A stretch of DNA of 64,000 nucleotides from Telopea speciosissima (Eukaryota > Streptophyta > Magnoliopsida > Proteales > Proteaceae), in NCBI RefSeq assembly GCF_018873765.1, contig NC_057921.1:25269784-25333783 (forward strand), in the 5' to 3' direction. This document shows, one piece after another, positions 1-11,199 of this stretch. Position 1 is the first letter of the stretch, and every line of letters starts with the position of its first letter. The notes under the pieces are model-generated. The model was given only the letters and a program-made list of their open reading frames with translations, did no database searches and was not told where the DNA came from. A program made the translations under genes and the position numbers.

Positions 1-130
1 CCCTGTGTGTTGCTACACACACCTTTTGCACTTCTTTTATACTGGTCCCCTCGAGGCACTTTGCATCGCTTCCTTTTGTTTCCTGTGTGCTAACCCTGTG
101 AAGCATCTTATTCATGACAGGTATCGAAAC

Positions 131-1450
131 ATGGTCAACACCCGCAACCGGAATTATTCTCCTCATAGGGATGACACCGGTGATGTTTCTGAAGAGGCCT
201 TGCTTGTACCACCCCCAATTAACAGTAATGCGAATGTTGCCATACTTTTGGGGAATATGTTGCGGGATATGCAATGGGAGCATCGAGAGGTGCAGCAAGA
301 GAAGCACACTTTCATGCAAAATGTAGCCAGTCAGCTCTAAGATGTTGGTCGGGAAGGGCAACAAGTACCTCCCCTGGTACACGTAGCCCCTCCTCCCGCA
401 GTTGTTGCCACACCTGCTATTCCTCCTTTGGCACCAGCTGCAGTTGAAGTTCCTGTGGTGTAAGTAGTACTAAATCCACCTCCTCCTACTCCAGCTGCTC
501 CACAAGTCCAAAATGTGGCACCAAAATGGATAGATGCCTCTAAGCTTTTGGAGAAATTCCAGAAGCATTGTCCTCCTACTTTCTACAAGTTGATTCACAA
601 TTCTATGTTTTTAGCCACCTGGATTAGGGATCTGAAGAGAATCTTTGAGGTGCTGCAGTGTAATGACATCAACAAGATTCGATGTGCCACTTTCCAACTC
701 CGAGGTGACACTGATGCTTGGTGGCATTCCTCAAAGGAGCACTTCTGGGCCAAGTACACAAATGCAACATGGGCTCAGTTCACATAGGCTTTTCTCAAGA
801 ATTACTTTCCCTGGAATTTTTGAGATAAGAAGGAAGTCGAGTTCATGAACCTCATCTTGGGATCCAAGTTGGTCCTTGAATATCAACAGGCCTTTGAGGA
901 GCATTTCTATTTTTCTCTGGAGCACATGAAGGCTGAGGGGGTCAAGCCAAGAAGGTTTGCAAGAGGGCTGAGAGCCAACTTGAGTACATCCATGGTATGC
1001 GAAAGTAGTCTAGGCTGCTATGATGATTGAAGATCAGTAGAGAGAGAACTACAAGGCCATAGAAGCTGGCAAGAGACCAATGTCATCCTATGACTCTAAG
1101 GGACCTAATAAGTTTTAGAAGAGAGGGGCCTACATGACTGCAACTCCAATACAGTCCCGTAAACCAGATGTGGCCCAGGGACCCAAAGCTACTTCGGCTC
1201 CTTATTATGGGACCCAGACTCTTATATGTTACAACTGTAAGGAGTCTAGTCATATGGTCAAGGATTGCCCACATCCGCGACAGGCAGGTTCATGGCCAAT
1301 AGTGACTTCTAAGGTACCCCAAACAAAGGCAGCTGTTCGCTAACTTCTCCCTTCTCCAGCCAATAGAACCCATGGGCAAGTGTATTCTGTCACTCATGAG
1401 GAAGCCCAGGCTGACCCTAGTGTCATCACAGTTATTGTACTCAACCGCTT
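131..1450 (+). pseudogene. Element T gag (decayed)
   Basis: The likely start is the ATG at 131, giving MVNTRNRN, a common start in this gag family. Gag packages the element RNA in virus-like particles. A core region is visible at about 515-1030 (DAWWHSSKEHFWAKY, then EHFYFSLEHMKAEG), and a CCHC zinc knuckle at 1227-1268 (CYNCKESSHMVKDCP). The frame is broken by stops near 338 and 461 and at 785-787, and by frame changes, so no full protein can be made. Bases 1-130 look like the untranslated leader. The product family is secure; the exact ends are not. Confidence 0.8.
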
Positions 1451-1482
1451 GAATGTAACTCTTTTATGTTAGTTTATCATGT

Positions 1483-2040
1483 TTGGCTGTTCGGTGTTTG
1501 CCAGGCATGATTTTTGTGTGTTCTCTACTTGCTTACGTGTTGTTTGACTCGGGAGCATCACACTCCTTTATATCTCCTTCCTTTGCCAAGAAACTACCTA
1601 TTCGACCAGCAAGTATGGAACACAAGTTAATAGTTAGTACACCGATGGGAAGTAAGGTCAAGCTCGACCAAGTCTTCAATTCTTGCCTAATATGAGTGAA
1701 TGACCATGGGTTGGAGGCTAGTTTGATAATCCTGGACATGAAGGACTTTGACATAATTCTGGGAATGGATTGGTTGTCCACTCAAGGAGCCAGCATGATC
1801 TGCGTAGAGAGGAAAGTACTCTTCAAGCCAAAGAGGGGCAAGGAATTTGTGTTTAAGGGCAACAAAAGTAAGAAGCCCAAGAGGACCATCATCTCAGCTC
1901 TCCAAGTCCAGAAGTTGTTAGGAGAAGGTTATCAGTGTTACTTAGCCTCCGTGCTGGACACCGAAGCAAAGATTTCACCTATGGAAGAGATAAGTGTCGT
2001 AAGAGACTTCCCTGATGTCTTTCCGGAAGATCTCACATAG
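1483..2040 (+). pseudogene. Element T aspartic protease region
   Basis: A retropepsin active-site motif, DSGASHSFIS, starts at about 1546, and the second conserved block, ILGMDWLS, lies near 1757-1780. This enzyme cuts the gag-pol polyprotein. A TGA stop at 1693-1695 splits the domain into two pieces in the same frame. The second piece runs on to 2040 into the linker before reverse transcriptase (FPDVFPEDLT), where another TAG stops it. Confidence 0.8.
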
Positions 2041-3365
2041 TTACCATCGGACCGGGAGACGGGGTTTATGATTGACCTGGTGTCGGGTGCTACCCCAGTG
2101 TTTAAGGTTCCCTACAGAATGGCCCCTTTGGAACTGAAGGAACTTCAAGAGCAACTGAATGACCTATTGAAGAAGGGCTTCATTAGGCCAAGTGTTTCCC
2201 CGTGGGGCGCACCTATTTTATTTGTAAAGAAGAAGGACGGTAGTATGCATATTTGCATTGATTACCGTGAACTCAACAAGCTTATGATCAAGAACCAGTA
2301 TCCGCTGCCTAGGATCGACAACTTATTCGATCAGTTGCAAGATGTAAAGGTATTCTCAAAGATCGACCTCCGTTTGGGGTACCATCAGTTGAAGATCAGA
2401 GGTAGTGACATCAACAACATAACGTTCAGATCGCGATATGTTCACTACGAGTTTTTGGTTATGTCCTTTGGATTGACCAATGCCCAGGCTTTATGGAGTT
2501 AATGAACAGAGTGTTTCATGACATGCTAGATAAGTACATTATTGTGTTTATTAACGACATTTTGGTCTACTTCAAGAGCGAAGAGGAGCATGCTGACCAC
2601 CTTTGCTTCGTGCTGCAGCGCTTGAGGGAAAAGCAACTATATGCGAAGTTTAGCAAGTGCGAGTTCTGGTTATAATAAATGGCTTTTCTGGGTCACCTAG
2701 TTTCTGCCAAGGGTATTGAAGTTGACCCCGGTAAGGTGAAGTCTATAGTTGACTGGGAGACACCCAAGAGTGTAGCAGATATTCGCAGCTTCCTCGGTCT
2801 AGCCGGCTACTACAGGAGGTTCATTGAGAATTTTTTAAGGATTTCATCTCCTATGACTCAACTGACCTGGAAGGGAGTTAAATTCGAGTGGTCCGATGAC
2901 TACGAGAAGAGCTTCCAGGAGTTGAAGTAGTGTTTGGTTTTGGCTCCGGTACTCACCATTCCAAATGGCACTGGAGGGATGGTAGTTTATAGTGATGCTT
3001 CAAAGATGGGCCTCGATTATGTTTTAATGCAGGATGGAAAAGTGGTAGCCTATGCTTCTTGTCAGTTGAAGGATTATGAGAAGAATTACCCAACTCATGA
3101 CCTATAATTGGCGGTTGTGGTCTTTGCTTTGAAGATCTGGAGACAATACCTGTATGGAGAGAAGAGTGAGATCTACATCGACCATAAAAGCCTTAAGTAC
3201 TTCTTCACCCAGAAGGAACTTAACATGAGACAGAGGCGATGGTTGGAGCTCATGAAGGACTATGATTGCACCATCCACTACCATCCCGGTAAGGCAAAAA
3301 TTGTGGTGGACGCTCTTAGTCGAAAGTCTCAAACCTTATCCATTGCGTCCTTGGCTATCAATTAG
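2041..3365 (+). pseudogene. Element T reverse transcriptase and RNase H (broken)
   Basis: RT blocks run from 2068: PFKK-like palm entry, [10 protein letters not shown] at about 2257-2286, then the catalytic box at 2547-2558, which reads F-I-N-D where F-I-D-D is expected, so the first catalytic aspartate is lost. A frame break occurs near 2490 and stops occur at 2673-2678 and 2928-2930. The connection region ([12 protein letters not shown]) is near 2800. The RNase H domain follows at about 2970-3340 ([20 protein letters not shown]), with a TAA at 3105-3107 in place of the usual glutamate codon. The enzyme would copy RNA into DNA but this copy cannot be active. Confidence 0.85.
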
Positions 3366-4915
3366 GAACTTGTTGAGGAGGCTAGAAGGATGGATCTAGA
3401 GTTACTGGTAGAGAGTGTTACCCTATCTCTAGCAGCCCTATCGGTACAGTAAACTTTGGTGGAAAATATTTAGCCCGCCCAGGCCTCTGATGAACGCTTC
3501 CAAGAGATCATTGAAGCTATTCAGGGTGATACACAGCGAGATCTGGATTTCACATTGACTGAGAGCGGTGTCCTCATGTTCAAGGATCGACTATGTGTTC
3601 CCAAGGATGATCAGCTGAGAAAGGAAATTTTGACAGAAGCCCACGATTCTCCTTATTCTATCCACCCTGGTAGTACTAAGATGTATAAGGACTTGAAGGG
3701 ACACTGCTGGTGGAGTGGAATGAAGAGGGATGTAGTTGAATTTGTGGCTAGGTGTCTTACTTGTCAGCAAGTGAAGGCAGATAGACAGCTGCCCCATGGC
3801 CTTTTACAGTCCTTACCCGTGCCAAAATGGAAGTGGGAACATGTTACCATGGACTTCATCACTGGACTGCCCCGTACACCCAGGGGTGTTGATGCCCTGT
3901 GGGTTATTGTGGATAGGTTGACGAAGACAGCTCATTTCATCCCAATCAAGGTCACCTATTCTATGGATAAGCTGGCCTGCTTGTATATTGATAACATAGT
4001 TCACTTACATGAAGTTCCAGTTAGCATCATCTCAGATCGGGACCCCAAGTTACATCCAAGTTTTGGGGCAGATTTCATAGAGCTATGGGTACCTTGTTAG
4101 GTTTTGGCACTGTCTTCCATCCGCAGATGGATGGGCAATCAGAAAGGACATTACAGACTTTGGAAGACATGCTCTGAGCCTATGCCATTCATATGCAGGG
4201 CAACTGGGATGAGCACATCTTGCTCATCGAATTCGCCTACAACAATAGTTACCAAGCTACTATCGGTATGGCACCATTTGAAGCTCGGTATGGGAAGAAG
4301 TGTCGGACTCCATTACACTGGGACTAGGTAGGTAAGCGACGCATCCTTGGGCCAAAATTGATTCAAGCAACTTGTGAGAAGGTGGACTTGATCCGTGAGA
4401 GAATCAAGGCTGCCCAGTCTAGGTAGAAAGGCTATGCGGACCAGAGACGAAAGGGTCTAGAGTTCTCCCTCGGTGACAAAGTATTTCTCAAGCTGTCGCC
4501 CTCCAAGGGTGTGATGTGGTTTAGCAAGAAGGGCAAGCTAAGTCTGAGATTCATTGGGCCCTATGAAATCCTTACGAAGGTCGGACCAGTGGCTTATCGG
4601 TTGGCACTCCCACCATCTTTGGACGATGTACATGACGTCTTCCACGTGTCCATATTACGGAAGTACGTTCATGACCCAAGCCATATTCTATCTCAAGAAC
4701 CACCAGAGCTGGCTGCAGATATGTCTTATAAGGAATAGTCTGAGAAGATTCTGGACAGCAAGGTGGTAAATCTTCGCAATCGACCTATTCACTACGTGAT
4801 GGTAAAATGGAGCAACCACCCGGAGGAGGGAAGCCGAAGTGGAGATGCGGGCGAAGTACCCTTCCCTTGGATTCTTACAAGGTACGCCAAATTTCGGGGA
4901 TGAAATTTCTTGTAA
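3366..4915 (+). pseudogene. Element T integrase and chromodomain-like tail (broken)
   Basis: An HHCC zinc domain lies at about 3640-3780 (HDSPYS...HPGS...CLTCQQVK). The core follows with DFITGLPRT near 3850 and ISDRDPKL near 4028. A frame break and stop near 4098 separate the part with the catalytic glutamate (HPQMDGQSERT, about 4120-4160 in another frame). The C-terminal half (ORF at 4511-4738) leads to a chromodomain-like stretch at about 4735-4905 (VVNLRNRPIHYVMVKWSN), interrupted by TAG at 4736-4738. Such chromodomains direct insertion to heterochromatin. The reading frame closes just before the polypurine tract. Confidence 0.8.
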
Positions 4916-4926
4916 GGTGGGGGGAA
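4913..4926 (+). other. Element T polypurine tract
   Basis: The purine-rich run AAGGTGGGGGGAA directly precedes the LTR start TGTTACA at 4927, the expected position for plus-strand DNA priming. It follows the typical chromovirus tail reading ...GGGGATGAAATTTCTT. Confidence 0.75.
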
Positions 4927-5205
4927 TGTTACATTCTCACCCGGGTTTACTATTTATTTATAATTTCTCTCCCTTATGACGTGTAGATATTGCTGCCATG
5001 TACACTGGGAAACTTTTTTCACTTGTGGTCAAACCAGTTACAAAATTGTTGACCAGTTCACGGGTCTGCCTGTCGAAGAGAGGTTCCTCAACCGGCAGTG
5101 GGGGAGATTTGTCGATGGTGATTTTGTCGACCATTGTCCTAGCACGAGCCCCCGGAGTGAAGAGTACCAGAAGGCGTTTCCTGTGTCCCCACACTTAGAC
5201 ACCTT
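4927..5205 (+). repeat. Element T 3' LTR, piece 1
   Basis: Starts TGTTACATTC immediately after the polypurine tract and is cut at 5205 by the insertion of element A. The last five bases, ACCTT (5201-5205), are repeated at 23206-23210 as the target-site duplication of A. The piece is noncoding. Confidence 0.8.
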
Positions 5206-5560
5206 TATAATACCCGTGCCCAAAATATAGGGCTAATTTGGACTTTTCACCTTGTGTGCAGAATCTGTACCAATGGTGGACCAATGAAGGGTAGAATTTT
5301 TAGTTGATTAGCACACTAGAGGTATATACCTTACTAGTATTTTATTAGTGTAGCATATGCTTGTTTAGTTATTTCCCCGTGCATGATTATATGTAATTGT
5401 TACTTAAATTTATTTATTTCTAATCCTATCAATATGTAAGTTGGTTAGCCTAGTGGTTAGGATCTTATAAATAATAAAAGAGTTTTAAGGATCAATTGTA
5501 GATAGAAGCAATTAAAATGGAATTTTTATATTTTTTTACCTTGGGCTTATAGGTGGGCCC

Positions 5561-6598
5561 TTTTCTTTTTTTTTTTTTTGATGAAAAAACAAGAAGAACT
5601 TTATATTACTAAAATAGAAGTTACAAGATGGTTAATATTAGAGGAGCTTGTTCTAGTCATCATTGATAACCCAAAAAAAATATGGTTATCTTGTGGCATA
5701 TAGACAAAATTACAGTTTTGAGCAGCATTCAAAATATCAACAATTAAGGAGACTAGAAACCACGGCCAAGGTTGGTTTCTTGGGTGGGGATCAAAAAGCA
5801 AAACATCCTCATTTGAAGTCCAGATTTCCTGCAGCGTAAGATTCATTTTCTGTGCCCTCTCCAGTCCTTTCTTAATTGCCCAAAAGTCTGGTTCCAGAGG
5901 GTGATGAGCATCCAACTTTCCTACTTCAGCCAGACTGATGTTCCCATGCAGGCAAACACAGAAAGCCCAGGCAGACTTGCCTATTCCTGCTTCAAAGGTT
6001 CCTGCACAACACAGAATAAGTCTATCTGAGTATCCGAAGTTTTGTGAGTGAGATAAAGACACCTACCTGTTAGATGGATTCATATGTTCATTCATAGAGG
6101 GTGGGGATATATGTAGATCATTAAGCCATCTTCTAATGTTGCTAAGTGTTTGTTCAGGATCAGGATTAGTCTTTCCGAAGAGGGTTTTATTTCGGGCTTC
6201 CCAAATAAAATAGTAGGTGATTATGAAAATCGAAAAAAACCAAGTTTGAGAACAATTATCAAGGATTCGATTCTTGAGATAATGACCACATAATGATATG
6301 ATAGAGGGGGAGATAAAAAATTTCGTTCTTAAGCCAAGGGGTCCAGCAGCCCAGATGTGTTTGGCTATCTGGCAAGATAGGAGAATATGCCAGATAGTCT
6401 CCTCATGCTCTCCACACATAGCACAAGAAGGGTCGAGTGCCATCCACTTTGATAAAATTCCTCTTGTTGGTATTCTTGCATTTATGACATGCCAAAAGAA
6501 AATTTTATACTTAAGATGAATTGGTAGCTTCCAAAAAAATTTCCACCATTTTCTGTTCTTAGATATGGTGTGAGAATTATTATGAATAAGGAAGTTAG
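5561..6598 (-). mobile_element. LINE fragment F, 5'-truncated plant L1, in the 5' LTR of A
   Basis: The left end is a T-rich run (5561-5579), the reverse complement of a poly(A) tail. The insert is flanked by GGTGGGCCC at 5552-5560 and 6599-6607. The right LTR of A has a single GGTGGGCC at the matching place, so the empty site is visible. It encodes only the C-terminal end of ORF2. Truncation at the 5' end and a short target duplication are the hallmarks of target-primed reverse transcription. Confidence 0.88.
5601..6443 (-). pseudogene. LINE F ORF2 C-terminus: zinc-binding RT tail and RNase H-like domain
   Basis: Reading down from 6443, the first half has the zf-RVT pattern CAMCGEHEETIWHILLSC and then IWEARNKTLFG. 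A single in-frame TAG at 6063-6065 separates it from the second half. That half resembles the RVT_3 RNase H-like domain of plant L1 ORF2 (AWAFCVCLHG, then EPDFWAIKKGLE). The upstream endonuclease and reverse transcriptase are absent because of the 5' truncation. It is dead on arrival. Confidence 0.75.
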
Positions 6599-6699
6599 GG
6601 TGGGCCCAATTGATATACTAAAATAAAATAAAATAAAACAAAAGAAAAAGAAAACTGTGGGGGAAGAACTCAACCACGTGAAAGATAGAGTGAAACCTA

Positions 6700-6935
6700 T
6701 AATCTAGGAAGAGAAAAAAAGAAGGAGATTGTGGTGAGTAGGAGAGAGAAAATAGAGAATTAGAGAGAAAGAAGGAAACAAGGAGAGGGAGAGAATTGTG
6801 GAGTCAAAGAAGAAATAGGAAAGAACTAGAATCTAGGAAGAGAGAAAAAAAAAAAAAAAAAAAAAGAGATTGTGGTGAGTAGGAGAGAGAAAATAGAGAA
6901 TTAGAGAGAAAGAAGGAAACAAGGAGAGGGAGTTG
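6700..6935 (+). repeat. Direct duplication of a purine-rich block
   Basis: The block around GATTGTGGTGAGTAGGAGAG at 6728 recurs at about 6868, with the following roughly 70 bases nearly identical, including AAGGAAACAAGGAGAGGGAG. The unit is about 140 bp. It lies in the part of the 5' LTR of A that is missing from the 3' LTR. Confidence 0.75.
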
Positions 6936-7021
6936 GAGTAAAAGAAGGAATATAGGGTGGTTCTACGCATGAGAGGATATTGAAGATAAATAGGGAAATC
7001 CGTGGACATCAAGTTTGATAT

Positions 7022-7056
<35 letters not shown>
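7022..7056 (+). repeat. (GA)n microsatellite
   Basis: About 16 uninterrupted GA units followed by AAGAAG, inside the 5' LTR of element A. Confidence 0.9.
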
Positions 7057-7059
<3 letters not shown>

Positions 7060-9623
7060 AGTTAGAGTTTGCATCTACCCAAATCGTTGGGGAGAGAGAG
7101 GAATAAGAGAAGTTTGTTGGGAAGGATTCTCCCTACTTAAAAAAAAAAAGAAAAAAAAAACCGTGTAGAGAAGAACAAAAACAAAAAACAAAAAAAAAAC
7201 AAGAATAAAAGGGATTCATCATATTGCCACATCTTCTTCCTTGAAGTTTTATCCTTGCATATTCTTTGGAGGATTGAGAAAAGAGAAAAAGGATCACTTT
7301 GTTGCTGCTACTACGAGTTTGTTCTACGGATTTATCTTGAAGAAATAATATAAAAGTGCAAGAAAAGTAGGAGTGGAGTTGAATCTTCCAAAAGAGGTAT
7401 GTTGAACTACACCATGTTCTAATTAAATTTTTGATATGCAACATGGGGGTAGACTAAGGTTAATTCTTAAGGTTGTATTAAGAACTTTTCATGGATGAAT
7501 ACATCATAATTTTACAAGTATAATTGTAGCCTCATAATTTGGACCATGATTTCAAAACATTCAGATTTGGGAAGTGATGAGAGAGAAATAGGATTTTTGC
7601 ATGTGAAAGGTATTTTCTGTGTTGGACAGAATAGTAATTCGAAATCTTTCATGTTATTAAATATATTTAGAAGTTGTTTCAAGGTCTGAAAAATTTATTG
7701 CAGATGCATATACGAGTTTATATGATCTTCTAAAAATTTCATTAACTTTAAAATTTAATTGATATGTCAAATAATTCATATACTCGGATAGGTTGCTGCC
7801 AGGGTAGTTTTTTGCACCCAAATTTGACAATGAGAAAAGACATATTTAGAAAGGGTATTTCGGTGTGAAATTTTTACTGTAACAACCTTTAGGAGTCTTC
7901 TAATTATTCTCACTAGTATAACCTTAATTGAATTCGGAAAAGGGAAGATATAAATTTTACAATTTAATGACTCAGATTCTGTCTCACTCAGAAACACTAT
8001 GTTAAAGTGATTGGAAAGTTAACTTGGTGAGTGTTTTGTGATGACATTTCTGTATGGTATTGAGATATGTGTGTTTTCTTTCAAAAGAAACTAACAAAAT
8101 TCACTTTCGAGTTCCAAAAATATTTCTTTTGTATTTTTCTTTCGCTATGGACAGAACAGTGTTATAGCAGAATTTTGAAATCAAATGGTATAATATAGAA
8201 TGGAGAGGGAAGGGATATATGCGTGATAATATAGGGTTAAATAAAGAGTAATACTGATATTGAATACCTATATACACATGTTTAAAGAGACGTGACTTGT
8301 TTGGGGAGGATCATCAGAGAATCGAGGTGGCCATTGAATTATATTGACGTTGATGAGATCATTAATTTAAGAGTCATCAAGGTGAGTGAGACTACACAAT
8401 TCCCTTATATATTATTTTCTATAAATATTCATGATTTACTGTTTTATGAGAAAATTATGATTTGAATGGTATGCATGATGTTTCTAAACATGTTTTAAAT
8501 TGAGACAATGCATTAATGATTTTACTTTATGATTTGATTTCTTATCATTAAAGCATGGTGATTTAAGCATGATATTTAAAGTATGATGAGACCTATGATT
8601 TTGTGGTTTTATGAACTATGGACGGAATATTGTTGTTGGACTGCGACCCTTCCAATAGGGGGTTGTGTTGCTAGGATGGAATGTTGAGCACAGGAGTGAG
8701 GCAAGAGCGTAACATTAAGGACTTTGTTCCGATTCCAGGAGCCAAGAGCTTGACGCTCGCATTTCCATTTTTGTGGGTATGTGAACCGGGGGGGTGAGGC
8801 AAGAGCATACGTTAAGGAACGTGTTTTCTCCGGCATAGGAACATGGTATCTGGTTCTGTGACCCAAGAGCCTGAGTTCCTTCCTAGTGTTTGAATTGATA
8901 TATTATATAAGATAGCAATACCACTTTGAAACTCTTATGAGTGAGAAAATTAACTATGGAATATGGATTGTGTTACATAGACTTTTGATGTTCTAAAGGC
9001 ATGATTTAAAATCTATTTTATGATAAATTGCACGATTTGAAATACTTCTTTCATCTTAAAAAACATGTGTTTTATCGCTATTATGTGAATAGTGTTCCCC
9101 TCATTCGCTAAGCTTTCCCAAGCTTACCCCATAGTATTTTTCAGATAATGTTGTTGAGCAAGAGCCATGCCAATGCAATGAATGTTTGGTGAATCTTGAG
9201 GATGATGGTGATATTGTTGAAAGGGATTATATTTAACCAGTTGAAGAGGATCTCTGAAGACTTTGATTTAGCATTGATGATTTTATTTGTTTTAATATGC
9301 ATAGATTGAAATTTGACAGCATTTGGAGTTTTAAGATGATACTAATTTTTAGCTTTGAATTTTCAAGGGTTGCAATAGAGATTTATTAGTTACTTTTATC
9401 TTTACTTTGTGGTGCCACCAGCACATTGAAACATAGTTTTCAGATCCTAATGAGATTTATTGATAGTTAAGACTTCTGCTGTATTTATTTTAAGACTTGA
9501 TGATGCGAGATGATCTTTTGAGATGATTGGTGGTTATCATTGTTCGCGATCATAACCCGTATTTCAATCTTGGTTATCGTAATGACCCATACTCCTAGGG
9601 TGGATTTTGGGGTGTTACAGTTT

Positions 9624-9636
9624 TGGTATCAGAGCC
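9624..9636 (+). other. Element A primer-binding site
   Basis: TGGTATCAGAGCC is complementary to the 3' end of plant initiator tRNA-Met. It lies four bases after the LTR end at 9619, the usual place for first-strand priming. Confidence 0.85.
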
Positions 9637-11199
9637 AGAGGTTTGAGGTTGAACTTTGATCTATAAAACCACATGAGAATTATTGGTGATGAGTTTTAGT
9701 TGAACTAGAACTTAGAACTGGTGGCATAGTTTTTTTGAACATAGAGACATTACACATGGGTTAGAATTGAAACAACTATATTGAAACTTTCTAGCGTTTT
9801 GTTGTGAATTTGAGTTGTGGAGTGTAAGTGATATATATTTCCTTAACATCTAGAGAGACATTGGTGGCAGACACTATAGATGAGTCTTGACTGGTGCAAA
9901 TAGATTAGAGATCTGGTTGCAGACTTTATTTTTTAGAAATGATGGATTTTGATGTCATACTTGGCATGAATTGATTATCTTATTATTATAGTGTTTATTA
10001 TTTTGTTGAAAGAATATGATATTTGGTAAGAAGGACAAGTTAAGCCCTAGAATTATGTGACCCTCCGAGATTGAAGTAGATATAATTTCGAAGACCAAAT
10101 TTTTCTAAGGAGGGGAGGATGTAATACACTGAAATTTTTGGAAAACCCTACTGGTGGTACATGCAAAGGTAAAACCGATTTAATTTACAGTCTGAGGTGC
10201 ATGTATGCTTGATTATGAGATATATGACTGTGCATGGTACATACAAAAGAATTTTAATGGTTCAAGCTTGCGTGGTTCAAGATGGATAAAAGTGAAATGG
10301 TTGTGGACCAAGATAATTCTGGTTCAACTTATTAGGTAGTCCAGCTCAAGTGTGAGTGGTTCAATTTTAGCCAAGCCTACTTTGAAACTTTGATATAGGT
10401 CATGATTGAATAAATAATCGGCCAGAAATATGGAGATAATGATCCAGAAAATTTTACAGATTTATTTGGCTAGATTTGCATGTTACTTGAGTGGTTCAAG
10501 AATAATAGATTGGTTTTGGTTCAACTTAGCAGATCAATGCTTTAACTAAGAACCAAGTTAATTTCTGGCCTATTAAAATGTATTACGTTGGATATTATTT
10601 AATTCGGTCAATAGATTTAGTATGATCAAAGACGAATTCAGAAGTTCTAATTAGTATATAGGCCAGGATTATGGACATAATATCTTGACTAGGTAAGCTT
10701 ATTCATAATAGTTTGTGCTAGTAAGTAGTGTTGGCATGTGTTGAGTTAGCTTAAGAAATTCCATCAGGTTTTTATATGATCTAGTTGGCAGAGGAGATGG
10801 AGTTTCGATCAACCATAAAGAACATTGAATGAGGAGAATTTTAAGAAAAAAAAGAAAGAAATATAATAGAAGAAGGATTTAGTCAATAGATATAAAGTTG
10901 GCAATATCACTTTATAGTTAAAAAAAATGGGAGAACTGCGTACAATATTTAACCTAAAGACAAATGGACAATCAGAGAGTGTGATTCAGATTTTTTAGGA
11001 AACATCTATTTGGATTTTGGATTGTAAGGAGCAAATCCTACGAAACCGTACCATTTTATTTGTATCGATTTTCTAGAGGAATCATGATATTCAAGAGATT
11101 TCGTGGGAAATGAAAGATGACATATGGTACAAATATTTACAACTGTTCAGAGATCCAGGTATGTAAATTTTGAGGAATAAATTTTTAAGGGAGGAGGGA
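9637..11199 (+). other. Element A internal relic with protease and integrase traces
   Basis: No usable ORF exists, but short traces of a Ty3/gypsy polyprotein can be read. MDFDVILGMN followed by TGA (9942-9974) is the second protease block. TNGQSESVIQIF at about 10960-10995 matches the integrase block around the catalytic glutamate. A purine tract plus TGTAATACAC at 10107-10129 looks like a second LTR start inside the element, and a second purine tract at 11187-11199 serves the real 3' LTR. The region is a decayed, internally deleted derivative of an autonomous element. Confidence 0.65.

Larger units (their letters stand above)
5206..9619 (+). repeat. Element A 5' LTR (with a LINE inserted)
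   Basis: Aligns by eye with 11200-13645 plus 22750-23205 over nearly its whole length, for example the shared segments CCAATGAAGGGT and TGGTATCTGGTTCTGTGACC. It contains the LINE fragment at 5561-6598. It also contains a purine-rich block at about 6700-7190, including a GA microsatellite, that the 3' LTR lacks. Short ORFs here are not conserved between the two LTR copies and I treat them as noise. Confidence 0.85.

Noticed and set aside
1..130. Separate host coding start upstream of gag
   Set aside because: The frame from base 5 simply runs into gag of element T in the leader; no signal or homology supports a host protein.
7133..8866. Short minus-strand ORFs in the 5' LTR of element A, with counterparts at 11565-13288
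   Set aside because: The frames differ between the two LTR copies and show no domain; they reflect shared LTR sequence, not a gene.
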